Source: Mycolicibacterium arenosum (GTDB taxonomy: Bacteria; Actinomycetota; Actinomycetes; Mycobacteriales; Mycobacteriaceae). From it: 64,000 nt of DNA. Positions 16,974 through 25,672 of this stretch are shown here, in pieces. The DNA is taken from the NCBI RefSeq assembly GCF_024320865.1, contig NZ_JANDBD010000001.1, forward strand, positions 62,001-126,000, in the 5' to 3' direction. The position numbers and the translations under genes were made by a program. Position 1 is the stretch's first letter. Every line of letters begins with the position of its first letter. The notes below the pieces were generated by a model that saw nothing but the letters and a program-made list of their open reading frames with translations, was not told the origin of the DNA and made no database searches.

Positions 16974-18291
16974 CCGGCTCGCCTCCCGTCATGCGATCGG
17001 ACTCGGGCAGATCGAGGTAGCGCTCGAGGTTGCGGTGCAGGTTGATCACTCGGCGCTCCTCGTTCGACAGCGTGAGATGCGTGAAGCCGGGCTGACTAAG
17101 GCCGCGCTGTAGCCCCGCGAGCACCGAGATGTCCTGCGTCAGAACCAGACCCGGATGCGCCTCGGCCGCCGTCATCCGCACGTCCATCGGGGTCGTGCGG
17201 GGGGATCCGGGCGCCATCCGCGTCCACAGGTACATCACCAGCTCGCCGCGCTCGGGGTCGGCGCCGGGGTGCGACGTCATGACCGTCAGGTGGTCGGCGT
17301 TGGTCAGCAGCGTCATGTTGGGGAACACGTTGTACTGGTGCAGCGTCATCAGCTGCTCGGTATCGGCCCAGCCCAGATCCACGCCGCGGGATTCGGCGAA
17401 CTCCCTTGTCCGCGCGGCGATCACGTCCGGCACCGTCATGTCGTCGGCGCAGCCGGGGAACGGCGTGCCCTCCTCGACGCCCATGAGCGCGCCCTGCGTG
17501 GTGACGTACGCGTCCCACACGTCCTCGTCGGACAGCGGCTCTCGCAGGTGCGGGCTGGGCACGCCGTAGAACTGCTCCGACTTGCCGGCATGTCCCCAGA
17601 TCCGTTGCGGTGCGAAGACATCGTCCATGCATCGGTGCAACTCCGGATGCAGCGTCTGGATGTGGTAGGTCTCGCTGTAGCCGTCGGCGATGGTCTTCCA
17701 GTTGGCGTCGACCTCGACGGTCATGGTGGCGTAGCACCGGAAGTCGCTCAGCCGGCACCAGGCGATGTCCGACGGTACGGCCTCGAGGTACTCGGCGAGC
17801 GGCATGGCGTCCCGATCGAGGTTGACGAAGACCAGCCGTTCCCAGACGTCGACGCGAACCGGGAGCAGCGGGAAGTCGCTCATATGCAGCTCGCCGAAAC
17901 CCTTGCGGTTCGGCACCCGCTTCAGCGCGCCGGCCAGATCCCACGTCCAGCCGTGGTAGCCGCAGCGCAGTTCCTGCAGATCCGAACCGGCGCCCTGGCA
18001 CAGCGAGTTGCCGCGGTGCCTGCACACGTTCTGGAACGCGCGCAGCTCGCCGCCACCGTCGCGCACGACCAGCACCGAGATCGGCCCGCAGCGGTACTCG
18101 AAGTAGTCGCCCGGCTCGGCGACGTGATCGACGGTGCACGCGACCTGCCACACTCGCGGCCACATGCGCTTCTCCTCGAGCCGCGCGAACTCGGTCGAGT
18201 AGTAGCGTGCGGCGGGCACCCGCGTGGGTCGCGTCGGTGGTGCCCCGATCGCGTCCTCGCGTCGAACGTCGTGCGCGGCATGCGTGACCAT
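16960..18291 (-). CDS. Rieske ring-hydroxylating oxygenase alpha subunit
   Basis: A 443-aa protein. The Rieske 2Fe-2S site is Cys90/His92 and Cys110/His113 (CRHRGNSLCQG, CGYHGWTWD). The catalytic iron site DGYSETYHIQTLHPELH gives His210 and His215. This layout matches the choline monooxygenase/phenylpropionate dioxygenase alpha-subunit group. No beta subunit, ferredoxin or reductase is adjacent, so it must use electron carriers from elsewhere. The ATG at 18291 is chosen because AGGAGG precedes it; the GTG at 18306 overlaps that site. Substrate unknown; the divergent amidohydrolase and hydrolase suggest an amide- or ether-bearing xenobiotic or secondary metabolite (inference). Confidence 0.88.
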   Translation of the reverse strand: MVTHAAHDVRREDAIGAPPTRPTRVPAARYYSTEFARLEEKRMWPRVWQVACTVDHVAEPGDYFEYRCGPISVLVVRDGGGELRAFQNVCRHRGNSLCQGAGSDLQELRCGYHGWTWDLAGALKRVPNRKGFGELHMSDFPLLPVRVDVWERLVFVNLDRDAMPLAEYLEAVPSDIAWCRLSDFRCYATMTVEVDANWKTIADGYSETYHIQTLHPELHRCMDDVFAPQRIWGHAGKSEQFYGVPSPHLREPLSDEDVWDAYVTTQGALMGVEEGTPFPGCADDMTVPDVIAARTREFAESRGVDLGWADTEQLMTLHQYNVFPNMTLLTNADHLTVMTSHPGADPERGELVMYLWTRMAPGSPRTTPMDVRMTAAEAHPGLVLTQDISVLAGLQRGLSQPGFTHLTLSNEERRVINLHRNLERYLDLPESDRMTGGEPGDAP

Positions 18292-18313
18292 CCGGCCCCT
18301 CCTCACGATTCTC

Positions 18314-18351
18314 TGTAACGGTATTACAGGGAGGGCTGTAACGGTGTTACA
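18314..18351. promoter_or_regulatory. two tandem operator-like boxes TGTAACGGTNTTACA
   Basis: Box 1 is TGTAACGGTATTACA (18314-18328) and box 2 TGTAACGGTGTTACA (18337-18351). They are 23 bp apart start to start, about two helical turns, and differ at one base. Box 2 is a perfect TGTAAC-N3-GTTACA inverted repeat. They fill the gap between the divergent oxygenase and amidohydrolase genes. TTACAT (18347-18352) could be the -10 of a leaderless amidohydrolase mRNA starting at 18360, so a bound repressor would block it. Confidence 0.75.
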
Positions 18352-18359
18352 TTGGGCCG

Positions 18360-20120
18360 ATGTTCGATCTGAAGATCACCGGTGGGACTGTTGTCGACGG
18401 CACGGGTGCCGATCGCTTCGTGGCGGACGTGGCCGTTAAGGACGGCAGGATCGTCGAGGTGCACCGCCGCGGGTCGGGCGACGCACCGCTCGCCGGCGAG
18501 GCGGCCGAAACCATCGACGCGACAGGCAAAGTCGTCGCGCCGGGCTTCGTCGACATCCACACGCACTACGACGGTCAGGTCAGCTGGGACAGCCTGCTGG
18601 AACCGTCGAGCAATCACGGCGTCACCACCGTCGTGACCGGCAACTGCGGCGTCGGCTTCGCCCCGGTACGGCCCGGCTCCGAGCAGTGGCTCATCCAGAT
18701 GATGGAGGGCGTGGAGGACATCCCCGGCAGCGCCCTCACCGAGGGCATGACCTGGGGCTGGGAGAGCTATCCCGAGTACCTCGACGTGATCGGCAAGGGG
18801 CAGTACGCCGTCGACGTCGGCAGCCAGGTGGCACACGGTTCGGTGCGCGCGTACGCGATGGGGGAGCGCGGCGCGCGTAACGAGCCCGCGACGCCCGACG
18901 ACATCGCCGCGATGGCGCGGCTGGTACAGGAGGCCGTCGAAGCGGGTGCCCTCGGCTTCTCGACGTCGCGGACCCTCGGCCACCGCGCCATGGACGGCGA
19001 GCCCGTTCCCGGAACGTTCGCCGCCGAGGACGAGCTGTTCGGCCTCGGCCGGGCGATGGCCGCGGGCGGTCAGGCCGTCTTCGAGCTGGCGCCGCAGGGT
19101 GTCGCCGGTGAGGACATCATCGCGCCGAAGAAGGAACTCGAGTGGATGCAGCGGCTAGGCGCCGAGATCGACCGGCCGATCTCCTTCGGGCTGATTCAGG
19201 TCGACGCCGCGCCCGACCTCTGGCGTGAGCAGATGGACATCTCGGCTGCCGCGCACACCGCGGGCAGTCGGCTGTACCCGCAGGTGGCGGCCCGCCCGTT
19301 CGGCATGCTGTTCGGATTCCCCGGACACCACGCGTTCACGCACCGCCCGACGTTCCGAAAGCTGAAGGCGGAGTTGGGCCGTGAGGAACTCGCGGATCGG
19401 CTCGCCGACCCGGCCGTCAAGGCGGCGATCCTCGGTGAGGACGACATCGCTCCGGATCCGAGCCTGCTGTTCGACGCCATGTACCTCCTCGTCCAGTACT
19501 CGCTGGGCCGGATCTACCATCTGGGCGACCCGCCGGACTACGAGCCCACCGACGACCGCACCGTGGAGAAGATCGCCGCCAACCGTGGCGAGGATCCGCT
19601 GGCGACGCTGTACGACCTGATGCTCGAAGCCGACGCCACCAATATGTTGATGCTTCCGTTCTTCAACTACTCGTACGGCAACTGCGACGCCATCGCGGAG
19701 ATGCTCACTCACCCCGCCGGTGTGCTCGGGCTGTCCGATGGCGGCGCGCACTGCGGAATGATCTGCGACGCCTCGTATCCCACGTTCCTGCTGACGCACT
19801 GGGCGCGTGATCGCCACCGCGGCCCGAAGCTGCCGCTCGAGCATCTGATCCGCAAGCAGACGCACGACACCGCCCAACTGTTCGGTCTCGGCGACCGCGG
19901 CGTCATCCAGGTCGGTAAGAAGGCCGACGTCAACGTCATCGACATGGAGGCCCTGCGGCTGCACACCCCCAAGATGGCCTACGACCTGCCCGCAGGAGGA
20001 AATCGACTGGTGCAGGGCGCTTCCGGTTACGTCGCCACCGTCGTCAGCGGAGCCGTCACCCGCCGTGACGGCGTCGACACGGGGGCGCGTCCGGGTCGGT
20101 TGGTGCGCGGGGCCCGCTAG
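18360..20120 (+). CDS. N-acyl-D-amino-acid deacylase-type amidohydrolase
   Basis: A 586-aa amidohydrolase-superfamily enzyme. The metal motif [12 protein letters not shown] gives His67 and His69. NCGVGFAP places a Cys at 96, the same numbers as the metal ligands of characterised D-aminoacylases. A late Asp ([10 protein letters not shown]) is the catalytic acid/base. The beta-sandwich halves are at both ends ([12 protein letters not shown], and [14 protein letters not shown]). It hydrolyses an amide or cyclic amide in the cytosol. The ATG lies 8 bp after operator box 2 with no ribosome-binding site, so it is probably leaderless. It is contiguous with the next gene. Confidence 0.88.
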   Translation: MFDLKITGGTVVDGTGADRFVADVAVKDGRIVEVHRRGSGDAPLAGEAAETIDATGKVVAPGFVDIHTHYDGQVSWDSLLEPSSNHGVTTVVTGNCGVGFAPVRPGSEQWLIQMMEGVEDIPGSALTEGMTWGWESYPEYLDVIGKGQYAVDVGSQVAHGSVRAYAMGERGARNEPATPDDIAAMARLVQEAVEAGALGFSTSRTLGHRAMDGEPVPGTFAAEDELFGLGRAMAAGGQAVFELAPQGVAGEDIIAPKKELEWMQRLGAEIDRPISFGLIQVDAAPDLWREQMDISAAAHTAGSRLYPQVAARPFGMLFGFPGHHAFTHRPTFRKLKAELGREELADRLADPAVKAAILGEDDIAPDPSLLFDAMYLLVQYSLGRIYHLGDPPDYEPTDDRTVEKIAANRGEDPLATLYDLMLEADATNMLMLPFFNYSYGNCDAIAEMLTHPAGVLGLSDGGAHCGMICDASYPTFLLTHWARDRHRGPKLPLEHLIRKQTHDTAQLFGLGDRGVIQVGKKADVNVIDMEALRLHTPKMAYDLPAGGNRLVQGASGYVATVVSGAVTRRDGVDTGARPGRLVRGAR

Positions 20121-21077
20121 GTGGCCTTCCGCTACGACCCGCGGCACCGCCCACCACAGCCGTCCTGTCCCGCTGCCGATGCGTTCGGCGTTCAGTACGC
20201 CCCTGTGGCGGAGCGGGTTTCGCTGGCCTTCGTCCGCGAGGGCGTCGGCGGCGCACCGCTACTTCTGATACACGGCTACCCCGAGACCAAGCGGATCTGG
20301 TGGCGCAACATCGGGCCGCTGGCTGAAGCGGGTTTCGAGGTGATCGTCCCCGACCTGCGCGGCATGGGGGACAGTGACATCCCGGCCGACGATCAACTCG
20401 ACCTGGTCACCTATTCGCGCGATCTATACGCGCTCGTCCACGACCAGCTCGGGCACTCGTCGTGTGTCATCGCCGCGAGCGATGTCGGAGGCGTCGTCGC
20501 TGTCGACATGATCCACCGGTACCCCGGTTTCGTCGACGCGTTCTGCGTGTTCAACACCGTCGCACCGCTCGGCGTCGACTACACGGGGATCGAATCGCTA
20601 AGCGGCCCAATCGAGTCTGAGACACTGGACCCGACCGGTGACTACCGGTGGATGCAGGGCGCGTTCCCGGACCAGCTCGCCGCGATGCTGACCACACCTC
20701 AGGCGCGCAGGCAGTGGGTGGCGAACATGTACACCAACCGACTGTGGTCGTCGCGCTACGCGTTCGACCAGGCGGCCGTGGACTTCATGACCGAGCCGTT
20801 CGCCGACGAGGCCCGGTTGCGTGCGGGATGGGCGACGTACCAACTGGCCTACGGGCGTGAGATGGCCGAGTTCCCGCTGATGGACGCCGTCGACGTGCCC
20901 ACGCTGGTGTTGTACGGGCCCGACGATCACGTCCTCGGCGAGGATTTCGTGCCGCGCTGCGAGCGGGCGTTCCGTAACCGGATCGGACCGCTGGTGGTTC
21001 CCGGCGCAGGCCATTTCCTGCAGTGGGAGCGCGCCGACATCTTCAATCGACTACTTCCCGCGGTGTTCGGCGGCTAG
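20121..21077 (+). CDS. alpha/beta hydrolase with Asp nucleophile (epoxide hydrolase/dehalogenase type)
   Basis: A 318-aa enzyme whose GTG follows the amidohydrolase stop with no gap. The oxyanion motif HGYPE is at 51-55. The nucleophile elbow AASDVGG has Asp121 instead of Ser, as in epoxide hydrolases, fluoroacetate dehalogenases and haloalkane dehalogenases. The acid is in YGPDDHVL and the base His in PGAGHFLQWE. The VYGLY-type cap region lies between. With the divergent oxygenase it suggests a pathway that makes and opens an epoxide or halogenated group; that is inference. Confidence 0.88.
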   Translation: MAFRYDPRHRPPQPSCPAADAFGVQYAPVAERVSLAFVREGVGGAPLLLIHGYPETKRIWWRNIGPLAEAGFEVIVPDLRGMGDSDIPADDQLDLVTYSRDLYALVHDQLGHSSCVIAASDVGGVVAVDMIHRYPGFVDAFCVFNTVAPLGVDYTGIESLSGPIESETLDPTGDYRWMQGAFPDQLAAMLTTPQARRQWVANMYTNRLWSSRYAFDQAAVDFMTEPFADEARLRAGWATYQLAYGREMAEFPLMDAVDVPTLVLYGPDDHVLGEDFVPRCERAFRNRIGPLVVPGAGHFLQWERADIFNRLLPAVFGG

Positions 21078-21373
21078 ATCCGCTTGGTCACCTCGCCGTG
21101 CAGATCGGGCCAGGGTGGCCTGCGGATCAGTGCGACGCAACTCAGGGTCGTGGCGACCAGTCCGACGAGGATGCCGAAGAGCGCGATCCGGGTGTCGTCT
21201 GTCGCCGGTTGCCACGCGCCCTTGCCGTCCTTGACGACGAACACGCCCACCGGCTTGGCGACGGGGATGATGGTTGTGCCGTCGTCGGTGTCGTACTTCG
21301 CACCGAAGACCGACAGCGCGTCGGGGTTCGTCTCGAGGGAATCGATGACCTGGCGAGCCTCACGAAGGTTCAT
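21074..21373 (-). CDS. small single-helix membrane protein
   Basis: A 99-aa protein with an N-terminal soluble part (residues 1-60) and one strong membrane helix (IALFGILVGLVATTLSCVAL, about 62-82), followed by a basic end. Convergent with the hydrolase gene with a 4-bp overlap. I do not recognise the family. Confidence 0.6.
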   Translation of the reverse strand: MNLREARQVIDSLETNPDALSVFGAKYDTDDGTTIIPVAKPVGVFVVKDGKGAWQPATDDTRIALFGILVGLVATTLSCVALIRRPPWPDLHGEVTKRI

Positions 21374-21443
21374 GCGTTCTGCTTACTCCCGTCGCGCGGG
21401 TTTCGCTGCCCGGTTGGGATCGGCGACGGGAATCTGTCGGTGG

Positions 21444-21459
21444 TCGAATGTATGTTCGA
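21444..21459 (+). promoter_or_regulatory. LexA (SOS) box before the 13E12 gene
   Basis: TCGAATGTATGTTCGA matches the mycobacterial LexA site TCGAAC-N4-GTTCGA at 11 of 12 positions. It overlaps the region of the start codon of the HNH gene. Members of the 13E12 family are known to carry such boxes. Confidence 0.8.
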
Positions 21460-21462
21460 GTC

Positions 21463-23124
21463 GTGTCGGGTACGGGGGTTGCGGAAGCGGTGGAGGCGGT
21501 GTTGGCGTTGAGCGCTGCCTACGACCGTTTCGCCGCTGCGGACCTGAGCTGTCTGTCGCGGGCGGAGCTGCTGCAGGTGTCCGATGAGTACGAGTCGCTG
21601 ATGTGTCGGATGCCGTCGCAGTTGCATCGGATCCTGGCCGCGCTGCAGAGTGTCACCACCGCGGTCGCGATGGGGGCGAAGAACTGGAAGCAGGTGCTGG
21701 CGACGCGGTGGCGGATCAGCACCGCCGAGGCGCATCGCCGGTTGACCGCGGCCAGGGAACTGGGGCCGCGGACCGCGACGACCGGGGAACCGCTGGAGCC
21801 GGAGTTTCCGGCGGTGGCGGCTGCGCAGTCGCACGGGGCGATCGGCGCCGAGCACATCGCGATCATCCGCGACGTCGTGCGCAAGGTGAAGGCCCGCTTC
21901 GATGCGGTGACCGCCGCGCAGATGGAGGTGAGCCTGGTCCGGCTCGCGATCAAAGTGGGTCCCGCGGAATTGTCGGCCGAAGCGGCGCGGCGGTTGACGT
22001 TGCTGGATCAGGACGGTCCCGAACCCGACGACCGGGAACGCGACAGATCCCGCGGAGTCAGGATCGGCGCACAGCGCCGCAACGGCAACACCCCCATCGA
22101 GATCGAGGCCACCCCGGCGGTGGCCGCGGGGCTGGCGGCCTTCTACGCGAAATTCGCCGCCCCCGGCATGTGCAACCCCGACGACCCGCAGCCCTGCGTC
22201 TCGGGGACCCCGACTCAGGCCCAGATCGACAACGACCACCGCACGTTGGCGCAGCGGCGGCACGACGCGCTGGAGGTGATGACGCGCATCGCGCTGTCGA
22301 GCGATCTGGGCACCCTCAACGGGTTGCCGGTGTCGATCATCGTCAAGACCACCGTGGCGGACCTGCAGGCGATGGCCGGGGTCGCCGTCGCCGGGGACGG
22401 CACCACGATGTCGATCAAGGACCTGATCCGCCTCGGCGCGCACGCGCACTGGTCGCTGGCGGTCTTCGACGGCGCGACCGGGTCGGCGTTGGATCTGTTC
22501 CGCACCAAACGGGTCGCCACCGCCGCGCAGCGGTTGATGCTGATCGCCCGCGACTGGGGGTGCACCAAACCGGGTTGCCCGGTCGGCCCCTACGGCTGCC
22601 AGGTCCATCACGCTGCCCGCGACTGGGGCGCCGGCGGCAACACCAACGTCGACGAGAACGCGTTGGCCTGCCCGGCGGACAACCGACTCGTCGGCCCCCA
22701 ACCGCATCAGTGGTCCACCGACGTCGTCGAGGGAGTGGTGCACTGGCATCCCCCCGACCACCTCGACACCGGTCAGGCCACCGTCAACTACCGCAACCGC
22801 CCCGACCAGATCCCCCTACCCGACGAGACGGCACCCCTGCCCTGGGACACGCCACCGCCGCCGGGTGGGGCGCGGGAGCCGTTGCCAGACAACGCTACTC
22901 CCGCCGACCCGGTGCCCGACCTCGACGACCCCGATGCCCTCGACGCGTTCGCCGTCTGGGCCTTCGGCGACGACACCACCCCCGCGCCCTTCATCCGATT
23001 CCACGCCGGCACACTGCAGTCCTTCACCGCCACCACCCGCACCCGCACCGAACTCAGCCGACTCATCCACCGCTGCCGCACCCGTGACCCACAGGGCGCA
23101 CGGGGCCCCGCACCACCGCGCTAG
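21463..23124 (+). CDS. 13E12-family HNH endonuclease (DUF222)
   Basis: A protein of about 553 aa. The N-terminal 350 residues are DUF222; the C-terminal part has an HNH zinc site (CTKPGCPVGPYGCQVHH, later NALACPADNRLVG), followed by a Pro/Asp-rich tail. The family occurs in several copies in mycobacterial genomes as the REP13E12 repeats, and some copies host prophage attachment sites. Biochemical role is unsettled. Start: an ATG at 21448 lies within the LexA box; the in-frame GTG at 21463 just after it is preferred but not proven. LexA control suggests DNA-damage induction. Confidence 0.85.
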   Translation: MSGTGVAEAVEAVLALSAAYDRFAAADLSCLSRAELLQVSDEYESLMCRMPSQLHRILAALQSVTTAVAMGAKNWKQVLATRWRISTAEAHRRLTAARELGPRTATTGEPLEPEFPAVAAAQSHGAIGAEHIAIIRDVVRKVKARFDAVTAAQMEVSLVRLAIKVGPAELSAEAARRLTLLDQDGPEPDDRERDRSRGVRIGAQRRNGNTPIEIEATPAVAAGLAAFYAKFAAPGMCNPDDPQPCVSGTPTQAQIDNDHRTLAQRRHDALEVMTRIALSSDLGTLNGLPVSIIVKTTVADLQAMAGVAVAGDGTTMSIKDLIRLGAHAHWSLAVFDGATGSALDLFRTKRVATAAQRLMLIARDWGCTKPGCPVGPYGCQVHHAARDWGAGGNTNVDENALACPADNRLVGPQPHQWSTDVVEGVVHWHPPDHLDTGQATVNYRNRPDQIPLPDETAPLPWDTPPPPGGAREPLPDNATPADPVPDLDDPDALDAFAVWAFGDDTTPAPFIRFHAGTLQSFTATTRTRTELSRLIHRCRTRDPQGARGPAPPR

Positions 23125-23173
23125 ACGCGGGCCGCCACTGTCACGTTCACCGCGCGCCGAACGATGAACGGAT

Positions 23174-23821
23174 ATGACCATGACCCGTTGTCCTGCCGCG
23201 CGCCTGCTCGGCTCCGTCGCCGCGGTGGCCGGGGCACTGCCGATCGTCCTGCTCACCAGCCCCATCGCGGATGCGGCCCCGTGCCCGGACGTCGAAGTCG
23301 TCTTCGCCCGCGGCACCACGGAACCGCCTGGGGTCGGTGGTATCGGCCAGGCGTTCGTGGACTCGGTGCGCGCGCAAGCCGGCGGTCGCTCGGTGGGCGT
23401 GTACGCCGTCAACTACCCGGCGAGCAGGGACTTCGGTACCAGCACGCCCGCTGGCGCAGACGACGCGGCCGCCCATATTCGGTCGATGGCCGCCTCCTGC
23501 CCCGGCACCAGAATGGTGCTCGGCGGCTACTCGCAGGGTGCCGCGGTCATCGACCTGGCGACTAACGCCGCACCCCCGGAGGCAGCTGACCACGTCGCCG
23601 CGGCTGCGCTTTTCGGCGGTCCCAGAAGCGCTTTCGCCGACTCCCTGTCGGCGGGACCGCTGCCGGCCACCGCTCCGGGGTACGTCGGGAAGACCATTGA
23701 GCTGTGCGCGCCCAACGATCCGATCTGCGCCGACGGCGGATGGGACATGAGGGCCCACGGTGCGTACGTCCAGAACGGCATGGTGCAGCAGGCGGCCTCG
23801 TTCGCCGCCGAACGGCTGTAG
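23174..23821 (+). CDS. secreted cutinase-family esterase
   Basis: A 215-aa secreted serine esterase. Residues 1-35 are a signal peptide ending at ADAA. The triad is Ser120 in GGYSQG, Asp182 in NDPIC and His195 in MRAHGAY. Four Cys (37, 109, 178, 185) form the two standard disulfides. Mycobacterial cutinase-like proteins (CFP21/Culp group) hydrolyse short- to medium-chain esters or phospholipids outside the cell. Lacks any cell-wall anchor. The next gene follows after a 44-bp gap with its own promoter. Confidence 0.9.
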   Translation: MTMTRCPAARLLGSVAAVAGALPIVLLTSPIADAAPCPDVEVVFARGTTEPPGVGGIGQAFVDSVRAQAGGRSVGVYAVNYPASRDFGTSTPAGADDAAAHIRSMAASCPGTRMVLGGYSQGAAVIDLATNAAPPEAADHVAAAALFGGPRSAFADSLSAGPLPATAPGYVGKTIELCAPNDPICADGGWDMRAHGAYVQNGMVQQAASFAAERL

Positions 23822-23852
23822 CGCACCCAGCGGACACGTCCTCGGGGAGCCG

Positions 23853-23868
23853 TAGGATCTGCGCGGTG
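23853..23868 (+). promoter_or_regulatory. -10 box and leaderless GTG start of the amidase gene
   Basis: TAGGAT (23853-23858) is followed by 7 bases and then the GTG at 23866. That spacing puts the transcription start on the start codon. No Shine-Dalgarno is present, as expected for a leaderless mycobacterial message. Confidence 0.6.
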
Positions 23869-24747
23869 CCACGTACCAGCAGATGGACCGGCGACCCGGT
23901 CTGGATCGCCGACGTCCTGCGCGCCGAAGGGGTGGACCTCGTCGAGTATCCCGGCTGGCGAGGTCGCGGCCACGGCGACTTCGAGGACATCCGCGGCGTC
24001 ATGGTCCACCACACCGGTTCGGACTACGCCACCGCCGCCTCGATCGCCAACGGCCGCCCCGACTTGGACGGCCCGCTTTCCCAACTGCACATCGCGCGTG
24101 ACGGCACGGTGACCGTCGTCGCGGCGGGGGTGGCGTGGCATGCGGGCGTCGGCATGTACCCGTGGTTACCGACGAACATGGGCAACTGGCATCTGATCGG
24201 CATCGAATGCGCCAACAGCGGCACCTCGATCTCCGCTCCACACCGCAGAAGCTGGCCCGACGCACAGTATCTCGCCCTCGTCCGGTGCTGCGCTGCGCTC
24301 AACCGCCGTCTCGGCCAGACCTCCAGCCGAACCATCGGACACAAGGAGTACGCGGGTCGCGCACAGGGCAAATGGGATCCGGGCGCCATCGACATGGACA
24401 CGCTGCGCGCCGACATCGAGGCCAGGATCGGCACCATCACCGACACGGCGCCGACGCCACGGCCGCCCGTCCCCGTGGGCGGATATGCGGACGTGTTGAT
24501 GTTCCGCGGAGTCGAGGGGCCACAGGTCGCCGAACTTCAGCGGCGTCTCAAATACGCTTACGCGTCCTACGCGGGCGACCTGGTCGTCGACGGTGTCTAC
24601 GGTCCTCAGACGGAGGCGGCCGTGCGTGAGTTCCAGCGTCGCACAGCGGGTCTGAAGGTCGACGGGATCGTCGGGCCGGCGACGGCGGCGGCGCTGCGGC
24701 TCACGATCGTCACTCCGGCGGCGCTACCGGACAGCCGGGCGGTGTGA
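23866..24747 (+). CDS. N-acetylmuramoyl-L-alanine amidase with peptidoglycan-binding domain
   Basis: A 293-aa enzyme. Residues about 40-175 are an amidase-2/PGRP-like domain: GVMVHHTG (His48/49), WHAG, then TIGHKEY (His159) and the KWDPG acid (Asp171). This cleaves the amide between MurNAc and L-alanine. Residues about 205-275 are a PG_binding_1 repeat (GPQVAELQRRL, VDGVYGPQTEAAVREFQ). It looks like mycobacteriophage lysin A amidase modules but stands between ordinary chromosomal genes. No signal peptide from this start, so export is unclear. Confidence 0.85.
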   Translation: MPRTSRWTGDPVWIADVLRAEGVDLVEYPGWRGRGHGDFEDIRGVMVHHTGSDYATAASIANGRPDLDGPLSQLHIARDGTVTVVAAGVAWHAGVGMYPWLPTNMGNWHLIGIECANSGTSISAPHRRSWPDAQYLALVRCCAALNRRLGQTSSRTIGHKEYAGRAQGKWDPGAIDMDTLRADIEARIGTITDTAPTPRPPVPVGGYADVLMFRGVEGPQVAELQRRLKYAYASYAGDLVVDGVYGPQTEAAVREFQRRTAGLKVDGIVGPATAAALRLTIVTPAALPDSRAV

Positions 24748-24751
24748 CTGG

Positions 24752-25447
24752 TCAGCCGAAGTGGGTGCTGGGACGGACCAGGCGCTGCCCGTCGACGCTG
24801 ATGTCGACCTTCTCGTTGTAGAACGCCACGGTTCCCGCGATGCTCGCGACCGCGGGCAGTGGGTAGTCGTACGACCACGCCAGATCCGCGAGGAGCGACT
24901 CTCCTGAGCGCACCGACCAGTACGCGGAGGTGACGCCCTTGTACGGGCACTGCGAGACCGTGTCCGAGGGCTCGAGGTGCTCGAAACGGACATCCGTGCG
25001 ATCGATGTAATACCTTGTGGGCAAACCCGTCTCGAAGAGCAGCACCGGGCTGCGGGTATCGGCCAGCACCACCCCGTCCAACTCGACGACGACGTGGCGA
25101 TGCGATCGCAGCGCGTCGACCCGTGCATACGGATTGCGCGGGTGCACATGGATCCGTTCGTCCTCCTCGAACCAGGTGAGCGCGTCGAACTCGAACCGCA
25201 CCAGCCCCGCGAGGTCGCCGTCGTCGAACACCCGCGCGGCTACGTCGACGAGGTCGTCGGTGCGGACGTCGGCGAGTGGGATGTAGTACTGCGGGTAGTA
25301 CGGCACCTCCCAGACGTAGCGGGCGGTCGTGGTGTCGAAGACCAGGCGATCGCCGAGGTAGCCGCGCACGCGTCGCGGTGCGGGTTCCACCCTGCCGCGC
25401 GCGGCGGCCATCTGCGGGTAGTCGGGTGCGGGAGACGTGTCGGTCAC
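24752..25447 (-). CDS. DUF427 protein with two tandem domains
   Basis: About 231 aa with two copies of the DUF427 fold, each holding the YIPLADVR- or YYIDRTDVRFEHLEPSD-type core. The second copy contains the SQCPYKGVTSAYW signature. These beta-rich soluble proteins are widespread in actinobacteria with no known reaction. The GTG at 25447 matches where homologues start; an upstream GTG at 25489 is possible. It is convergent with the amidase gene. Confidence 0.75.
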   Translation of the reverse strand: MTDTSPAPDYPQMAAARGRVEPAPRRVRGYLGDRLVFDTTTARYVWEVPYYPQYYIPLADVRTDDLVDVAARVFDDGDLAGLVRFEFDALTWFEEDERIHVHPRNPYARVDALRSHRHVVVELDGVVLADTRSPVLLFETGLPTRYYIDRTDVRFEHLEPSDTVSQCPYKGVTSAYWSVRSGESLLADLAWSYDYPLPAVASIAGTVAFYNEKVDISVDGQRLVRPSTHFG

Positions 25448-25630
25448 GTCCTCGATGATGGCCAACGGCGCGCCGCACCGCCTCGGCACCCTAAGAATCG
25501 TTCACCGACGGTGGCAGAGGAGTCCCTGTAGTGCATGGAAGCCGATCTCCCGAAGAGTGAAAAACCAAAGTTTTGTCCCGAAAGCCTTGATACCCGCAGC
25601 GCGGATGTCATAGGTTCAAGCATCGTTCGA

Positions 25631-25651
25631 GCGCGGGGTTTCGACCCGCGC
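25631..25651 (+). promoter_or_regulatory. hairpin in the 5' leader of the SDR gene
   Basis: GCGCGGG (25631-25637) pairs perfectly with CCCGCGC (25645-25651) around a 7-base loop. It ends 11 bp before the GGAGGA ribosome-binding site (25663-25668). It could stabilise or gate translation of the downstream gene. Confidence 0.35.
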
Positions 25652-25672
25652 CCATAGTGCGTCGGAGGACTC

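Noticed and set aside
21463..23124. Insertion sequence
   Set aside because: 13E12 proteins are repeated in genomes, but no terminal repeats, target duplication or transposase are visible.
23866..24747. Prophage lysin
   Set aside because: The amidase resembles phage lysins, but no other phage gene is near; it looks chromosomal.
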